Source: Lanius collurio (taxonomy: Eukaryota > Chordata > Aves > Passeriformes > Laniidae). Taken from it: a stretch of DNA of 64,000 nucleotides. Shown piece after piece: positions 40,817-54,900 of this stretch (positions are counted from its first letter, which is position 1; every line of letters starts with the position of its first letter). The position numbers and the translations under genes were made by a program. The stretch covers positions 4,560,222 through 4,624,221 of the forward strand of contig JACBWW010000051.1 of the NCBI GenBank assembly GCA_020086605.1, in the 5' to 3' direction. A model generated the notes under the pieces. That model was given only the letters and a program-made list of their open reading frames with translations, searched no databases and was not told where the DNA came from.

Positions 40817-43760
40817 CCATGCAGAAAACCTTGATTTTTAATTGTTGTACTTCATCATGGACATACACTGGCCTGGCTTTGGCATTTGATTTCTTGTTGG
40901 ATTTCACTGCAGTTTGGGTAGGCCTGAGCTGTGCAAAAAATCTTGCTGCATCCTCACTGCCCATGATCAAATGTGGGTCAGCACCTGGGGTTTTGGGACC
41001 TCTGCTCACATCTCCAAGTGGGAGTGTGTTGGGCTGTTTGTGCACCCCAAACTGCTCATGGAGAACTTTAGGACATGGCTCTGCATGAGGCTTCACTGAG
41101 CTCTCCAGTCATACACTTCAGTTTCAGTGTCCAAGTCACTTCTGAAACTGAAAACTGGACTCACTGGTCAGGAAAATATCTTTAAAAACTGGCTCTTTTT
41201 TCTCATTCTTGTACATTTATCTTGGGGAAGAGGAAAGGGAGGTGTACCAGCCACACCAAGCCAGATCCTAAGGAAAGCTCAGCCCAAGGAGTGACCATCA
41301 GACATGGGGCATGTTGACCTTCCCTGCAATGAAGCAGAGGAAGCTGGTGCTGGGAAGTGAAGAAGAGGCCCCATTGTCAATCAAAAAGCACAAACCTGAG
41401 GCACTGGGTGGCACAGACTCACAAAGACAGCCCCAGGGCAGCAGGACTGGAGGAACCCTTCAGAGACTGCACTGAGGCTTGAGCAAGCAGTCCAAAAGAG
41501 AAGGTGTCTTCCCAATCCTTTTTGAAGCATATTCACCACCTCTGAGAGAGTCAGGAACTTATTCAGAGTCTTCAAGGGCATCCAGTTTAGCTTGCAACGT
41601 GCTTCCCCAGATGGGATCTGAGATTTCCTGGACATTTTGAGCACATTGAAGGGTCTCAGGGGTGCTCCTGAATGAAGCAATTGTCCCAACCACCCCAAAA
41701 AGGAGTGTTTTGGCAGAAAGGAGCTAAAACTATCTGAGTGGCACATCTGCAAGAGGTCAGGCTGGAACTCCAGTGTGACTGAGGATGCATGCCATTAAGG
41801 AAAGACCAAAAATTATGGGAAAACTGGTAGAAGGAAATAAAAGCCCAGAGAGAGGAATTGATAAAAAGTGAAAAAAACAAAACAAAAGGGTGCCAAAGAA
41901 GCCTTAATGCCGTGACAGCTACCACATAGCCCATCTTCAGATCTCTGCAGTCAGCCAAACGTGGGTGGGGAGAAGAGCTCTCTAGACAGAAGGCAGCAGA
42001 CAACTGTCTAGGACAGCTCAGGCTTTTCATCTTTCATTACTCAGTGAATCACTGGGAGTAGTGACAGAAAAAAAGCCCCCTGAACAAGAGCACCTTCTGT
42101 CACCTCCCAAGCTCGTGTACAAACTGTCAAGACACAGTGTGTCACCCCAGCACACCCAGGTTCTGGCTCCTCACAAGCAAGGCTGCAGGCAGAAGCAGTG
42201 ACCAGAAGACCTTGGAGAGCAGGCAGCATTTTTGTTTCCTTTTTTTAATCTGTCTCTATCTTCTAGTCTGCTGAAGGTGATTTATTATTTATCACTGTGG
42301 CCCCAGATGTGACTTCAAGGAAAGACATTTCCAGCGTGCTTGGCACATGGGTCTCCCAGTGTGGACAGGAAGAGCAGTGGGGATCATCCCTTCTGCACTA
42401 AAATCTGCTGCCTGTGCTCAGGGCAGCTCTTCTGCAGGGAGGGACACACCTGGAAGATAAAGCTGAGAGCTGTGAGCTGGGATCACAGCATCCTTCTGCC
42501 TGCACACTTGACTCAAGAGGTTCTGGCTGGCTGTCCCAGCAAAACCAAGTCCCTCCTTCTTTGGAAAACCCTTGCAGGGGCTACACAGATGGTGGACTTT
42601 CCTGCAGATATCACTTCTGGACTTTATGGTGCTTTCACAGAGGCCCAATGGGTGTCTCCCCAAAGGCCAAGGGAAGGGGACAAGGGTGTGTCTGTAGGGA
42701 AGGTCTGGGGAAGTTCAAGGCTGCACCAAACTCTTGCAGACAGCACCTTGTCCCCTCTCTAGCCTGAGTGGAGACTCCCCAAACTGCCCTTGTTTAACTC
42801 CATCCCTCTGCATCTAATTGCTACCTCTGAAAATTACTTGCATATGCCATTGATAAAACTGGTCAGGGGTTTTTCTGTCCAGATTCTGTTTTCTATTATT
42901 GCTGGAAAATGTCCAATTCTTTTAGTTTTGACCTTAAGACCTTTTATTTTTTTTTTTTTAAACCCCATTTTGAAAACATCTGCAAGGTTCTGCTCTTGGG
43001 TTCAGGATGAATTGCAGTGAGATATTTACATGGTAACAAAAATGCAGTAAGATGATCAGTCAAATAAAGCCTCACAGAAAGTACAAACCAAAATAGTTTG
43101 AATGACTCATTTCTATGGTGTTTTCTGGGCACTTTTTTCTGAAAATTGAGGAACTTTGACATTTTGCCCTGTATCGGGGCAGGGCAATAATTATTGTTAA
43201 TTATTATTTGCTACTATTAATTCATTATCATAGTGTTCCTGCTGGAAGCAAAACTTTTTCTGTCCAGCTGTTGCTCTAAATCTTGCAAGGGTTGGCACAT
43301 TTCCTTTGCACCCCCAGATCTTAATTAAAATAGGCCAAATTCAGTAGCTCTCATAAAGCAACCCATACTACAGAAGAATGTGAATGAGCAGGTGCTTCAA
43401 AATAACACAATAAAGACAAGCTGTAGCAGAAGGACACAATGCACTGATGTAAGGAAATGGAAAAAAAAATGTTTCAAGCATGTTGCTTTTTTGTGGGAAG
43501 GGCTGAAAAAGAAGACAGTTCTGTCATTGTCCCCTGACCAGTCCCAGATGATCAGGCTCTGGAGAGCCGCAAAAGGCTGGACTCCACAAAATCACTGATG
43601 GGAAGAAAAGAAAGCAACCAGAATATATGAAAGGCCTTCTCCAGAGCAGCTAATCAAGGCATGTTTGGTGCAGAGTGGAGTCCAGACCTCAGGGACATCC
43701 ACTGCGGGGCTCAGTGACAGCAGCGGCGCGGCTGAGCCACAGGATCTGCAACGTTGCCTT

Positions 43761-44007
43761 CACGGAGCCTCTGCTGCTGCAGGAGCAGCTTCCACACTCA
43801 GCTGGGCCTCGGGGGTCTGACACGGTCATGGAGCCTCTGCTGCTGCAGGAGCAGCTTCCACACCCAGCTGGGCCTCGGGGGTCTGACACGGTTACAGGAG
43901 CAGCTTCCACACTGCTGGGCCTCGAGGGTCTGACACGGTCACGGAGCCTCTGCTGCTGCAGGAGCAGCTTCCACACCCAGCTGGGCCTCGAGGGTCTGAC
44001 ACGGTTA
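43761..44007. repeat. 66-bp tandem repeat, three full and one partial copy
   Basis: CACGGAGCCTCTGCTGCTGC begins copies at 43761 and 43940, with a CATGGAGCC variant at 43827. A shortened copy runs 43893-43939. All share CAGGAGCAGCTTCCACAC and GGTCTGACACGGT. It is GC-rich and CpG-containing. Confidence 0.93.
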
Positions 44008-47000
44008 CAGTGCACTGAGCACGATGCACAGAGGGGCCACTTGAACCTGAAACGGTCCCTGATCTCACCACCCAAGATAAACAGCATGCAAACCCCAAGG
44101 AACGAGTCCTGGCTGGTTCAGGGGATTTGGAACAGGATGTGGAGATTTTCACCCCTAGCTCCTCACTTCCAAGGACGTTGCGACATCTGCCCGCAGAACT
44201 GCTCGTGCATCCCTGGCACGGTGACGTCTTTGTGGCTGTGCAATCACTGACCAAACGCCACTGGGAGGGGTGGCACAGCCACAGGGCAGCTGAGCAAACA
44301 GTGCTGCCAGGAGGACCACAGCTGTACAGGATCCCTGTGATGTTCACACCTTTGGATGGTGCTCTGGGAAAGCACAGGAGAGCTGGCAGTGTGGCCAATC
44401 TTTCAGAATAAACTTTCCTTTTCCTGGGAAAATCTGCAGGAAACAATACACTTGGAGGAGGTGAACATGTGATTTTGAAAGCTGGTGACTTGGATTCATC
44501 AGCTGGTTTAGAAATGATCTGTTCTCCTTTTGCTTTGTTTTATTTCTATTCACTCCTTGACTTTCCCTTTTTGCATGAGGTGCTCCAGGCCTCTGGCCTC
44601 ACTCCCTTACTTGAGGCAGAGCTGTCACCTCAAACACAGAGAATCTGTTTATCTGTCAGCATCTGTAAATCCTCCAGATTGATTCTTGCAAGCACAATTG
44701 GTCCAACACGATGTGGGGGCGTTGCTCTGTACTAATCTTTATGTCTTCTGACCCCACACAAGATCCTGGCCTAGGACAGATCACTTTGTTTCCATTGACC
44801 ACACAAAAGAGACCTGAAGAGTGTTTCAGTGGGCAGAGAAGGCTCTGCAGTGATGACACCTGACTTGCTTGCTTTGTTTGGCTGGGAAGACCCCAACTGC
44901 ACCTAACGTGTGCCAAGACTTAACTGGGAAAAAGAGCATTTCTGCTCTGTGGATAGCACAACCCTTGGGGGCACCCAGCAATAAAAGATTGGAGCAGCCT
45001 CCAACTGCTCTCAGCTGTGCCAAGGACTCCATGGGCTCCAGGATGGAGGCAGATCCAAGAGCAGAGGCTGCTGGTCATCCCAAGGCTGTGTTTGACTGGA
45101 CACAACAAACCAGGCACCACTGCTGTGTGTCCCAGCCCAGTGCAAGGCCTGGAGACTTCTCGTGTGCATCCCTCCTGTGGCACCTCAATGTGCTCTACTC
45201 AAACCTGTCACTGCCCTCGAGGACAGCTCCTAAGGCTTCTCTGAGCAAAATGGTTCTGGAGAAGGGTTGAGAAATTCTTCCTGTCAAGTGCTTGGAGCTT
45301 TTTAATTTACAAGAGCTGCTGAGTCAGTTCTGTCTGAGCGTGGCTCAGTCATTTCCCAGGTTTATGCCAAAAATTTGCAGAATATTTGAGGCAGATCCCA
45401 CTTCTCCCATCTAATTTCCAGGAGGTCTGTTTGCAGAGTCAGGAAAACAGCACAGATTGCTTCGTGTTCAGGTTTCCTTTGACGCCAGCATGTGGAGAAT
45501 TTACTTCAAACTAAGGACAAAATTATGGAAGAACATAATCCAGAAAGACACCATTTCTGCAACAGCTCCAAGTCCATTATGGGCTCTTCCTCAGTGAAGA
45601 AAATGCTTTGTCCAAGATGTAGCTGAAGTGTGTTGAAAAGGGAGGGAGGAAGTGGGATTACAGGCAAATACTTCGTTCCTCAGGATTTAAAGGACCAGGA
45701 GGAACACGTTTCTGGGAAGCCTGTTATAAAATAATAATAAAAGGCCAGCTGCCAATTTAGGCAATATTTGTAGCAAATCGAGCATGAACCACAAAAGGAG
45801 AAGAAATTATTTGAAAACTCATCTGCTGTTTTTGGTCCAGGCTGCCAGAGGGAGCATCTACAGGAAGGATTTCCTGCGCTTCTGGGCAGCTGCAAGAATG
45901 GAACCCACTCCAGGAAGCTGATCACAGAATGGTGTCAGGCAGTGAACAAGAACACTCTAAAATTCTAGTAACTGGCACTGGAAAGGCTGGCAACATCACA
46001 TGGGTGCTGGAGGGGTAGAGTCCCCTGGGCACTCAGTGAGGGAGGGCTGCAAGCTGGCACAGGGGGCCAGAAAATCCCCCCAGGCCCTGCTGACTTATTG
46101 GAAGAGCAACATGTAAACAGCACATGGACTCCTGGCTGGAGCTGCCCACCTGGCTCTTGCTGATCTCCAAAGCATTGAAGAAGTTGTGAGCAGAACCTGC
46201 TGATCTCTTCCATGCTCCTGGCTCAGAGGCACAGTGAGGCTGGAGGGCCAAGGCTGCTGTTGCAGAGGTCAGAAATGAAGGTCGAAGCTGTATGTTCACC
46301 TCCTTTCTCCTCTGAGTCTGTATCGCTGCACCTTTCACAAACCACAGCAGATCTCCTGTCCTGGGGCAATGAGGATGCTGTGGAATGTCAGCTCTCTGCT
46401 TGCAGGCAAAGGGCAAGTCTGTTTATTCATCAGTGTCTCCCCCAAGAATCACCCAGGTCACCGGGAGAGCCATTTTATGGGAAACACTGTTCAGTTCAAA
46501 TGCTTCTGCATCCCTCAATAACTATTATCCTCTGAAATCCAGAAACTCCAAAATTACACCACTTGAAGAGCCAGGCTTTCTTCTCTTCAGTCTGTGATTT
46601 AATGATAAAACACCCAAGGAGAATGAACATCCAGAGATCTCCTCAAGCAGTAAGATCAGAAGTGATTGCTGTGTGGAAGGCACTCGGGTCCCCCGGGTTT
46701 CTGTGAACATGGAGCCACATTGTCTGCAGATGAGCAGTGACAGTGCAGACCTTCCCAGCATCTCCTTCTGGGTGACACTTTCCTGCCCTTCCACACACAC
46801 CTGGCTCAATTCCCATCTCGTTTTAGCAATTGGTATCTTGGAACTCACCAGAAAAGGATATCATTTTACTATCTGCAAAAGTGAGGAATTCAGGCTTTCA
46901 AATGATAGGAAATAATTAGGTCTGTTTCGTGTGGCACATAAAATCTTAACAGAATCCATCACTGAGCGTTCCCTCTGTTCATCAGCTGTCAGAGCAGCCT

Positions 47001-48817
47001 GGTTGGAAGATAGGCTGCTTCTTCATGGGGCTGGAATTACTCTGGTTAAAACAGTCTGTCTGCTGAAGATGTTTCACACCTACCACAGTATTCTTCACTA
47101 GGAAAAAGTGATTCATCTGTATGGCAGGATTTCAGGTAACTCATGTTGTAATTGAAAATTGATCTGATTTGAATCTTGATCTGGATTTAAGTTCCTCCCA
47201 AAAGAAATAGCCTTGAAGTCTACGCTTCTGGCATGACCACTTTGCTTTCAGATAGAGATGTAGATTCATACCCTCCTCCAAACTTCAGGGTTCAGCCCTT
47301 CCCAGAATGGAAAGACTGGAACTGCTGGGGCTTCCTGGGCTGCAGCTACACCAGGATAGTGGCTGTGACTTTATCAATCATATGGGGCTTCCCCCATGTT
47401 TCCTGAGGGGACACTGACGAGCCCACGGTGCCACCAGGAAGCCAGAGGCAGAGACAAGTGCACTAAAGCACAGAGCTGTGGGGACAGGGCTGCTCCCACT
47501 CCTCCATGGCAAACGTGGAAGCCACAGCTTCTGGTTTCTGTCCTACCCAGCTCTTTCTGTGTCTAAGGAGCAAGTCTGGGAGGACTGGGACATGCTCCTT
47601 CCACCACAGCTGACCCTGCACTGGAAAGAAAGAGCACAGGAGCTCAGCAGGATATGTTTCATCGTGGCCTTTTCTGCTGCTCCCTGCCAAAACAAAGGAA
47701 GACTGGGAGAAGGGAGGAGTTGTGCTCAGTGTGATCCAGCCCACAGGCTTCCCACAGGGGTGAGGGTTCAGTTCAGGTGCATCCTCCAAGGCCTGAGGAA
47801 CTGAGGTACCTGATGAGCATCACATCCTGCAGTGCTGCTGGGTTGACATCCATGGATGGAAAGACCTTTGGCTGTGTCTGCACTGAGAGGTCTCTGGGCT
47901 CCAAGGGGAGAAAATTGTCAGCTCTGGGCTTCTCCAAGCTGGGCAGTGATGCCTGGGTCAGCAGGTGAGCTCAGAAGAGGATTCCATCTGCTCAGTGGAT
48001 GCACATCCAGGGCACCCTGACTGTCCTGCTGGCTGTGCAGGGGCCCAGGGGCAGGTACAGGTGTGCTCTGGGTACCTCCAGCCCTGGCACTCAGACTGCA
48101 CAGCTTGTCCACAGGCACTGTTAGGCTTGGGGGGTAGGGGGGTGAGGGGTGAGATGCTATTGGGCTTTCTGGCTGTGAGCCAGGGGTGAAAAAGTCTCAC
48201 ATCCCATTCCACATCCCTCAGGCTGTGCAGCCCCACTCCAAACCCTTCAAAGAGGTTCATTTTAAGGATAACTTAGTACATGTCTCTGGGGTTTTGTGGG
48301 TTTGAAGGGGGAAACAAACATCCCACAGTGGCTACAAAGCTGCACAGAGAGGGGAACAGCTGGGTGTTAACCCTGGGCCCATGAGGTACAGGGGAGGTTG
48401 GGACAGGTCTCAGCAAGGGACCCCTCCAGTAAAGGGAGAAGGAGGAGGCTGTGCCCTGGGAAGGTCCCCCTGATTGGAGGACAGGATGTGTCAGCTCAGG
48501 GAGAACAAAAGAGACCCAAATTTCCCTAAAGCTGCAGAGGAGAAAGGGGAGAAAGGGAAAAGAAACAGCCAGAACAAACGTATTCTTAGAGGGAGAAAAG
48601 CCAGGAGAAGTGAGCAGTGACACGCACACAAAAAAGGAAAATACGAATCCTTGCCCCCCACCCTTGCCCCTCTAGTGCCCCTTTCTGAACCTGCACAGCT
48701 CAAACTGCAACTGCCAGGAGAATTTCAGAGCTCCCCCCTACTCTGGCAGTTGCACAAAGGTCTTCTCTCCCTCAGCCAAGGAATTTCCATATTGACACAA
48801 GAACTCCACTCACTTAC

Positions 48818-48938
48818 TTGCACGACAGCTGATTAATCCCCTCGATGTAGTAGCACACCCCTCCGTTGACACAATAGGACTTGGCTGTTTCGTTGCATTT
48901 TCTGGCATGCCCGGACCAGGAGGAGAGAGTTGTGGTTA
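48818..48938 (-). CDS. NRG2: NRG2 exon: spacer end and first part of EGF domain
   Basis: The 121-bp exon encodes (V)TTTLSSWSGHARKCNETA, then KSYCVNGGVCYYIEGINQLS, then C and AA of Lys. It supplies EGF cysteines 1-4 (C-NETAKSY-C-VNGGV-C and LSC). NET is an N-glycosylation sequon. The acceptor is TTTTCCCCTGCAG and the donor GTAAGT. It enters with TA, which joins the Ig exon's G to give Val, or the candidate spacer exon's A to give Ile. SWSGHARKCNETAKSYCVNG is diagnostic for NRG2. The EGF domain is the ERBB3/ERBB4-binding part. Confidence 0.97.
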
Positions 48939-51900
48939 CTGCAGGGGAAAACAAAAACACACACAAAAAGGATATATTGTTATTTCCTTTGTTGGGCAAT
49001 TCTGCTTCCTTAGATGATTTTCTACAAGTTCATTTGCCAAAGTAAAAACCCCAGAACTACAAACTTCAGCCTGTGCCTTTAGACCCACCTTCAGGTCCTG
49101 GGGCTGCAATTTGACCCTTCCTTTCCCAGCAAAAGGGGCCAAGTGAGTGAAGAGTTGAAGACTCATCTTCCTCTAAGCAGCCAGCAGGTAGTACAAGATC
49201 ATTTTTTAGGCAAGCTGTAGGGAAGTGCCCCTTTCCTGCTGTCCTGGCCCCCCATCATGCTCAGAACTCCCTGCCAGCAGGCAAGCAGGAGGTCAGGAAG
49301 GAGCTGCAGAGTCCCAGAGCCACAGAGATGTGGCTGCTGAGGCCTGAGTACATGAGGACACTGGACCCAGACCCAGAGGTCCTGCAGGGGACCTGGCATT
49401 GCTCCCCACCTCTGCCAGGCAAGGAGTTTCCAGAGCCAGGAGCAGGCCTGGCACAAGCAAGAGCATCTCCATCTGTCCCTCCCTGAGCATTTCTGTGCTG
49501 CCACAACGGGGCTGCCCCAGCAGAAGTCAGCCAGCCCCAGCTCGTGCTATGAGGGAGGCAGCCAGCATGACCCAAGTTTCCTGGGATACAGGTGCTTTTC
49601 CAAATCTAAACTTCTTTCTAGAGAAAAGCTTTACAGTCCTGTAAGCTACAAGAAAACCTAAAGGTAGTTCTGCAGAGTTTCACTGTAATTGCTGTCTCTG
49701 AGGGACTCAGATAAACTTACAACCCAAGGCAGAGTCTCAAAAGGTAAAACAAAAGCTTCTAGCAAGGAAAATACCTGCTGTTAGAGTGCTGATACAGGTT
49801 ACAGAAGGTGAGCAGCTTTGGGGAACCCAGACCCATTTTCACATAACTCAAAGAAGGGCAGGGCATTCAAAAGCATGAATTTTTTACAATTGAATTCTTA
49901 ATCTCATTAAAAATAGTTGCCTTTCCTGGACTACCCACCTTGCTCAGATCCTATCACAATTACACCTCCAGCAGTGTGGCTACTACCTACTTTGCAGCCC
50001 CTTGTATGTTGTAGTCAAGGCTTCTGAGCAGATAACTCTCTTCCATCCTGTTTTCCAAAGCATGAACGACCCTCCTGGAGAGGTTAGTGACACCATCCCT
50101 GAGACTGAATTCCTCTCTGACACAGGATTTGAGGAAGAAAGCTTGAACCAGAGCCAGGCAGGAGCCAGTCAGAGACACAGGAGGAGCACTGGGGCAAGCT
50201 GTGGCCTGTCCCAGAGGGAGCCAGGGCAGCTGCCCACTCCTTGGCACCCCCTGTGCTCATCCCACCTCCGCAGGGGCTCCGAGGTTGCCTCCAGCTGCAG
50301 CAGGCATGCTAGAGCCAAGGGTTGTGTTCCTATGGTCCAGCTCCAGCCCAGCACCTGCTGGGAACATCCAGGCTCTCCCAGGCAAGGGAGGGCTCCCAGC
50401 ACCCTGTGAACCTCTCACATGGGGGTGATCCTTGGCACACGAGCAACCAGACAAGTTTGTTCTGACTCTCACGCTTTTGGGTCTCTCTGCCTGCGTGGGG
50501 TCCGTGCCTCTCCGAAGGAGATTCCCACTGGGCTGTGCTCAGCTGGAGCAGCCCACGCTGTTACCTGTGCATGGCTCAGGGCAGGGCCGAGCTCACTGCT
50601 CAGCTTGTGTGAACCAAGCATTGTCCCATCCATTGTCTTCCACTCCCATGAGGAAGAGGACGCCTCCCACGGACTGACAGGCCGGGGCTGTGCACGGAGC
50701 AGAGCTATTTCCATGCTTTGCCTTGAATAACCATTGCCTCTGGCGCTGTCTTTTCGCAGCTATCCAGGGCACAGCAAGTTGTCCCAAAGTGCTCTGCAAA
50801 CGAGACATGGAAAACACGCCAGCAAAGACCCGAAATGCTCACAGCCCTGGGACAGCAGCTGCTCCCTGAGGGCACGTCCTGCCAGCCAGCTGGGAGCCAA
50901 ATGTGGACAGCAAGCAGAGTGCACACACTGGAGTGGTGGAGCAGAGGATGGTTTGACCAAGTTTGACCATAGGAATTCCTGTGAAACTCTGGCAAAAATC
51001 TGAAAACTCCCAAACTTCTGCAGGAAATTCAGCACTCCTTTCCAGTTAAGATTGATGGTAACTAAAAGCCAAAGCCATTATGAGTCTGTGTAATTTATCT
51101 GGGGAATGCAGACTCTTTATACAGACAAGACTTTATAGTTTATACCTTTACAAGGTAGTAGCACATTTCAGAAGAGGAGAGCTGTGGTCTCTGGTAAGTG
51201 TACCATCAGATCAGGGAGCACTGAAACTTCATCAGCCAAAGTGCTGGTGCAAACTGGAAGGCACGTGGATGAAGAGCAAGCACAGGCTGCAGGGAGCTGT
51301 CACCGCTGCAACCATCAAATACACCACTTGGTAGCAAGCAAAATGATCCATCTGGCAAAGTCTCGCATCATAAACCCTACAGGAAATGATTCTGGAGCAA
51401 GCCTTGCCATAGCAAGAGAGGAGCAGAGAGGGAGAACTGAAAACAGAGCCCAGAAACCTCCCCAAAGGAGACCCCCCCAAGATAAGAAGATACCCAACCC
51501 AGCGAGAGAAGGGTGGATGGGAAGATGCAGTGCTGTGTGATGTGATCCCAGAGTGGTTACCGTGCTCATCAGCCAGAGACTGCATGGGATCTTCACCCCA
51601 CAGAAACAGTTTTGTCCCTTTTGAACAGATAAAAGAGAGCCTGACTTGATTGAGGCTTGGGCATGTTGGCCACTTCTAGGGGACAGCTGTCAGTAGAGCT
51701 GTGCCTGTCAGGAAAATACATGGCTGATCACCTCTGCTAGAGGCACCTTGCAAATGTCATTATCCTTTAAACCCTGTTTCCTGCAAGTACTTTGCCTTTT
51801 ATCCCAAAGAAGCACGAAGTGTTTTAAAACTGACTCATGGAATCGTGTTACTACAGTCCATTTGTCAGCACAGAGATGTGGCAAAGGCCACCGAGAGAGG

Positions 51901-54900
51901 CAGTTCCCTGTTGAGAAGAGAGCATCTGCAAATGAGGCCATTTTAGACTAAAAGCTGAGCACTTCTGGTCAAGCCAAAGCCCTGCCTTGCCCCCTCAACA
52001 GTGGCAAAGCTGAATAAAGAAGATCAGCATGAGCACACAATGATAACATTCCTTAGACCACCCAGGATGGGGTCTCAGAGACACCCCAAGACAGCCACAG
52101 TGTCCTTACATTTAGTGGCCTTTGCTGGATTCTTCCACCAACATGTTTAGTTGCTGTTTGAACAAATCTAATCTCGTAGCATCCACAATATTTGTGACAG
52201 GAGCTCCAGTGCCATGCACACAGCATGCAAGGGCACATCTCCATTCAATTCTTTTAACCTGCCCTTTTCCAGCTCTTGAATTAGAAAGAACTGGTCATTA
52301 TCCCCACTTGTTTCCCCTGTGCCACCTGTGGCATTACAGGCACAGCCAGCATCTCCTTTCCTATCTGGGAATCATTTTGTGCTCTTTTCTGGGTCATCCC
52401 TGGTTCTGTTTTTCTCTTTGGAAATAGTGAGACCACACCTCACACATGGTATTTATGGGATATATATTCCAGTCATAGGAATTCCTAATGTTCCTATTGA
52501 GGTTTGATATACTGAGTACTGATCTTTATCTCTTATAACCCTGAAATATCTCTGCTGTGTGGTAACACATAGTCCAGAGCCTTTCAAGGTGCCTGATCAC
52601 CCTGGGGTGTTGCTGCAGCTGGGACTTCACATTCATGAGAGCAACTATTTAGGGAGCAAGGATGGAGAGACCTGCCAAGCTCTAGTGGGAGGACAAAGGG
52701 AAGCAAAATGTCTCACTTAGAAAATGTTAATTGTACCTGGGCTGAAACTTGACATCATGTGGCTGCAGATCACACATGAGCACCTCAAAGCGTGAGGCCA
52801 AAGGAGATTTCAGTGGGTTTCCACCCCATTAGTGGGATAATTATCCCAGATTCACAAATTACTTTGTGTTTAGCTCTACTCCCCATCAGCCTGGGCCACT
52901 GAAAGTGCTTTAACAACTGCATGCCTGGTCCAGAGTCATCTGCACTGGGATGTCTGAGGTTGGTAAAGTGAACCTCACACATGGTTTATTTACAGCCATG
53001 CAGGTACTTTCACCTCTGTGCCAAACACTACACAGCTGTGCCTGGTCATCCAGAAATTACTTCCCACAGCTATTTCACATTAACTGCTGCACAGTACCCA
53101 GCAGATTTTACCCTCCCGTTGGCTGGTTGGTTGGCAGAGTAAGTCCTTCATTCAACACAACTCCATCTATCCCAAAGGGCTTGGAAAGCTGGAAAGTTGC
53201 TGAGATAAGTGGAGAACTGAATAAGCAAGGGAGCAGTTTTGGGTGGTAGCAGGGCAGAACAGGACTCATGAAGGCAGCAGGATGTGATGAGGGGGTTGTG
53301 CAGTGACACCAGTCATGCACCAACAGCCTCCCCAGTTCTTCAACAAATAAAAATCTGAAAACAAGGAATGTGCACGAGGCAAGCTGTGGAAAGCAGGTGG
53401 TGGCATTTCCTTTCGACCAGTGGGAATGAGCAAGGTGCCCCTGAGACACAGAGTGGCAAACTGGCCAGAAAGCCCCTGCAGGGTGAGAGAAGGGCTGGAG
53501 CAGCTCACCCATCAGCAGGTCAGATGTCTTCAGTCCCAGGACTGAGAACAAAGCTGAAGGGAGAGAGGCGGTGAGGACAAAAGAGAGAGGGGAATAAGGA
53601 GGTGAAGAAAAGAGGACATGAGAACAGGGAAAAAAGAAGAGTAAAGACGTGAGGACAGGGAAAAGAAGGCTGCCTCTTGATGATGTGTTTGTGAATGATC
53701 TGCAGCCACGTTTTATTGTTGCTGCCCCAGCCAGTGAGGACAGAGCAGCATAAACACACGAGAGATTCAGAGCACTGGAGCCATTCAGAGTCTGTTTTCC
53801 ACCACACGCCTCAGTTATTCTGGACTATCATCAATGACAGGGCAACAGAGAAGAGAGCCAGGGGCAGTGACTCTGCCAGGTGGACTTCCCTTCACACAAC
53901 CCATCTACGCAGAAAGGCCATTAATGATTGTGCAGGGATTCTTACACAATTCCTGCCATGCACGTCATTTAACCTTTGCAGGCAGCTCCCCGCCTGTTCT
54001 CAGAAGTCTGGTGAAATACTCCCCCTGCAAAGAGTTAATTAATGAAGCTTGGACTATAAATTATAGTTAATTTTTCACAAACTACGGCTACTGTCGAGGA
54101 GAGCAGGGAGACAGCAATAGTTTCTCCACTCCTTTTCTTCTTTATAAATAACTTTGGCTGGTGGGTTCATAGAGTACAGACACTTTATTCTCTCAATATT
54201 TAGACATTCAGTTAGACAGATGAACTCAGCTGGTTGGGGAGTGTATACAGATTGCCTGCTCTGTATATGCCTCGTGTACTTACTGATAAAACACAGAATT
54301 GCTGAGGTTCCCCTCAACAGAGTTCATCCAACTACTTGTTAGAAGAACATGGATGAGAAGGTGTCTGGCCAAGATATTCTTTGTTGTAGCACTTTAATCC
54401 TGGCGTGAGCCACACTAAATCCATGATTTACACTGATTAATACACGGAGGGGCTGGTGATCCTCACCATTCCCTCTGTGGCGGATTTCTGTGTGCCTGAT
54501 ACAACACCTCCTCTCCCAATAAACCTGAGCAGAGTCTGGATGCTCCCTGCTGCTATCTGTACATGAAATCAGAAGGGCCTGTGCACACTGGGGCTTGCCT
54601 GACAGCAGACTGGAGACTCTGGAGGTCATAAAAATTCTGCTCCTGTGTGTTTATTTGTTTGGAAATGACCAAATATTTACCCCTGCTTTTTATTGAAATA
54701 GATCCTGCTGGAATCATGTTTCCAGCTCCTGAGGGGATCATTAGGATCAATAGCTGCAGAGTAGGAGTTCATCCCAAGATACAAATACCAGACTGCAAGA
54801 CTCTCATCTTGAAGCATCAGATGCTGCTGATCAAAACATCACAGGTTGCATTCCCCACCTCTCCCATCTGCACTGTTCAGGGGTTCACTAAGAAACAAGT

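Larger units (their letters stand above)
39397..48817 (-). other. NRG2: NRG2 intron
   Basis: A 9.4-kb intron with donor GTAAGT and acceptor CCCCTCCAG. It contains a hexamer array (40741-40816) and a 66-bp tandem repeat (43761-44007). It also holds an AT-rich stretch (43170-43250). I recognise no extra exon. Confidence 0.75.

Noticed and set aside
40557..40841. Arg-Ser repeat protein (SRSRSRSR)
   Set aside because: Product of the AGGTCC/AGGTCT hexamer array; no gene context.
41480..41640. Possible old repeat or coding remnant (minus strand MSRKSQIPSGEARCKLNWMP)
   Set aside because: I could not assign it to any repeat family or protein, and no splice sites in phase were seen.
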